Assembly (NCBI GenBank): GCA_020736575.1
Contig: JAGPYM010000018.1
Coordinates: 558,001 to 622,000, forward strand
Length of the DNA stretch: 64,000 nucleotides
Direction of reading: 5' to 3'
DNA from: Thelonectria olida
Lineage: Eukaryota; Ascomycota; Sordariomycetes; Hypocreales; Nectriaceae
The notes below the pieces were generated by a model. The model ran no database searches and had not been told where the DNA came from. It worked only from the letters and a program-made list of their open reading frames with translations. Below, in pieces: positions 62,441 through 64,000 of the stretch. Position 1 is the first letter of the stretch; each line of letters opens with the position of its first letter. Position numbers and translations under genes: made by a program.

Positions 62441-64000
62441 TCATCGAAATGCCTCATACTGCTCTGCTTCTCTCAGCTTACTCTCGACCCTCTCGATCGT
62501 CTCGGCATCGTAGACGTCCTTCAGGGGCTTTCCTGACTTCCAGACCCTTTTGTAGTGGCGGGTGGCTTCTTCCTTTGTCATGCAGACGAGATCGCTCATC
62601 CGCACCGTAGAGCATTTTTGGATGTCCTTGCCTTCGCCCAGGACCGTCATACTGCTACCTGCTGGTTTACGCCACCTGATGAGGACCAGTTTGGTTGAGA
62701 TGCCGGTGATGGCGCTGCGGCTGTGGTAGAGCTCCTCGACTAGGAAGGATACATCGCTGAGCTGGATGGGCACCTTGAGACCGACCGTGTCGCCCTTGTC
62801 GGTTAGTCGAGCGAGCTTGTCCTCGTACCCCTGGAGGGTAGATAGAATCCCTTCGTACATGCGGTCCCGGCCCTTGGCGGGGACGTAGTCGAGCGGGTAG
62901 CCGGTGATGCTGAGAATGACGTGGTTGGCCACGGTCAAGCCGAAGATGGCAGGCATTGTACCTAGGACCGGGAGGATGCGCACGCGGAAATTCGGCATTG
63001 CTGCTAGATCCCCGACGTCGCCCTTTTCGACCTCCTCTTCGGCCAGGGGTAGCAATTCAGCCTTGCCCTCGGAATGCGTTTCGGTCGAATAGACGACGGG
63101 GATGCCGCTGGTGATTCCGAGGAGCTTGAGTCGTCGGCGGGTTGCTCTTGACAAGCCGTCGTCCTTGCTCGTGCCAATGTCTCCAACGATGATGCGCGTT
63201 GGGTCACTCTTGCAACCTGCGCCCATAGCGCTAATGACGGGAAGTTCGTTATCGTAGCAGTACTTCAGAAGAGCAACTTTCGTCTCGATGTTGTCGATCG
63301 CATCGATGATAAAGTCGGGAGCACGACCATCCTCCTCCCAGTCGCCCAGCAGTCGCTCAGAAGTCTCCTCATCGAATTTCTCATTTTGCAGATCAAACTT
63401 GACCCAGGGAGCAATGGCAATCAACCGTCGTCGAAGACACTGCACCTTAGGAATTCCGACATCTGCTAGGGTGGCCACGGCGTGGCGGTTCAGCGAACTC
63501 AGGGTGACTTGGTCGAAGTCGACCAGCCGGATCTTGGACACGCCAGACCGTGCCAGCGCAGCGGTGCAGTGAGAGCCGACGCCGCCGCAGCCTACGACAA
63601 TGACAAACGAGTCGCGCAGCTTATCGAGACCTTCTGGAGTTAAGAAGACACGGTTCCGGGCCAATTGCTCGAGGATGAGTTCTTCATCGAAATCACCAGT
63701 CTGGGCCCGACGAGCTAATGCCTGGTTGCGCGCATCCTCCTTGTCTGCGGGCGCCAATGAGCCACCGAAACTATTCAACTATAGAATGTGTTAATCACCC
63801 CAGGCTTGAGCGACGAGTGGAGTACCGACTCTTTGTAGTTCAGCGTCTTCACGTGGAATCGAGTTCTTCAACTCAGAGACCCTCTCGTTCCTTTGAAGGG
63901 TCTGGTACCCAAGCAGCAGTGAGGCGACAGTTGCTCCTGAGAGCACAGCTGTGGCAATCAACTGAGCACGAGGGTTGTTGAGCGTATCGGCGAATGATGA
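62441..64000 (-). CDS. tRNA threonylcarbamoyladenosine dehydratase (TcdA/Tcd1 type), 5' end outside the window
   Basis: An E1-like (ThiF/MoeB fold) enzyme that uses ATP to cyclise t6A at position 37 of ANN-decoding tRNAs into ct6A. Minus-strand exons are 64000-63830 (partial) and 63778-62441, with a 51-nt intron whose best in-frame donor (GTCGGT) is weak. The visible N-terminal part has a hydrophobic segment LIATAVLSGATVASLLLGY, fitting a membrane anchor. The yeast homologues Tcd1 and Tcd2 are mitochondrial outer-membrane proteins. The nucleotide-binding motif VVGCGGVGSH and the following VDFDQVTLSSLNRHA are perfect matches to the family, as is DAIDNIETKVALLKYC. The C-terminal 200 residues are the fungal extension. 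The start codon is beyond base 64000. Confidence 0.92.

Noticed and set aside
1..64000. CRISPR arrays, insertion sequences, operons or phage genes
   Set aside because: No repeat-spacer structure, no transposase frames with terminal inverted repeats, and the genes are intron-bearing fungal genes.

Overview
This window comes from a filamentous ascomycete, probably a member of the Sordariomycetes and perhaps Hypocreales. The evidence is short GT-AG introns of about 50-140 nt, fungal-style versions of choline kinase, NIMA kinase and an EST1-like protein, pyrimidine-rich leaders, and a HeLo/pseudokinase relic of the kind common in moulds. No bacterial, phage or organellar genes are seen. Base composition looks mixed, with no long AT-rich (RIP-like) blocks. 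This was judged by eye, not computed.

Left block, 0.6-14.8 kb. This part is compact. It holds a zinc alcohol dehydrogenase of the ADH6/CAD type (+), whose 5' end needs one extra base to read through. Next is choline/ethanolamine kinase (+), the first step of the CDP-choline pathway. An ankyrin/BTB protein (-) and a NIMA-type mitotic kinase (+) follow, divergent from a shared promoter region. The last gene is a small coiled-coil protein resembling the BLOC-1 subunit CNL1 (-).

Middle, 14.8-43.9 kb. This part is very gene-poor. The only secure gene is a two-finger C2H2 transcription factor (-, 32.8-33.8 kb), with about 18 kb without a convincing gene on one side and about 10 kb upstream of it on the other. 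The empty sequence is not featureless. It has several CT-rich, TATA-containing blocks that look like promoters and 5' leaders on both strands, long homopolymers (G22, C18, several A16-17/T17) and microsatellites. It may carry non-coding or small-ORF transcripts. That is inference.

Right block, 43.9-64 kb. A GRDP-like (DUF1399) protein with an 11-nt first coding exon (-) lies next to the remains of a HeLo-domain/pseudokinase gene (-) broken by stops and frameshifts. After a 6-kb gap comes an EST1/SMG7-type protein with an N-terminal C2H2-like zinc motif (-). After another 6-kb gap comes a TcdA/Tcd1-type tRNA threonylcarbamoyladenosine dehydratase (-), which runs off the right edge.

The genes do not form one pathway. 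They are a scatter of housekeeping and regulatory genes. The most unusual points are the decayed HeLo/pseudokinase locus, the size and promoter-like texture of the gene desert, two apparent single-base homopolymer frameshifts near gene 5' ends, and upstream ORFs in the NIMA kinase leader.
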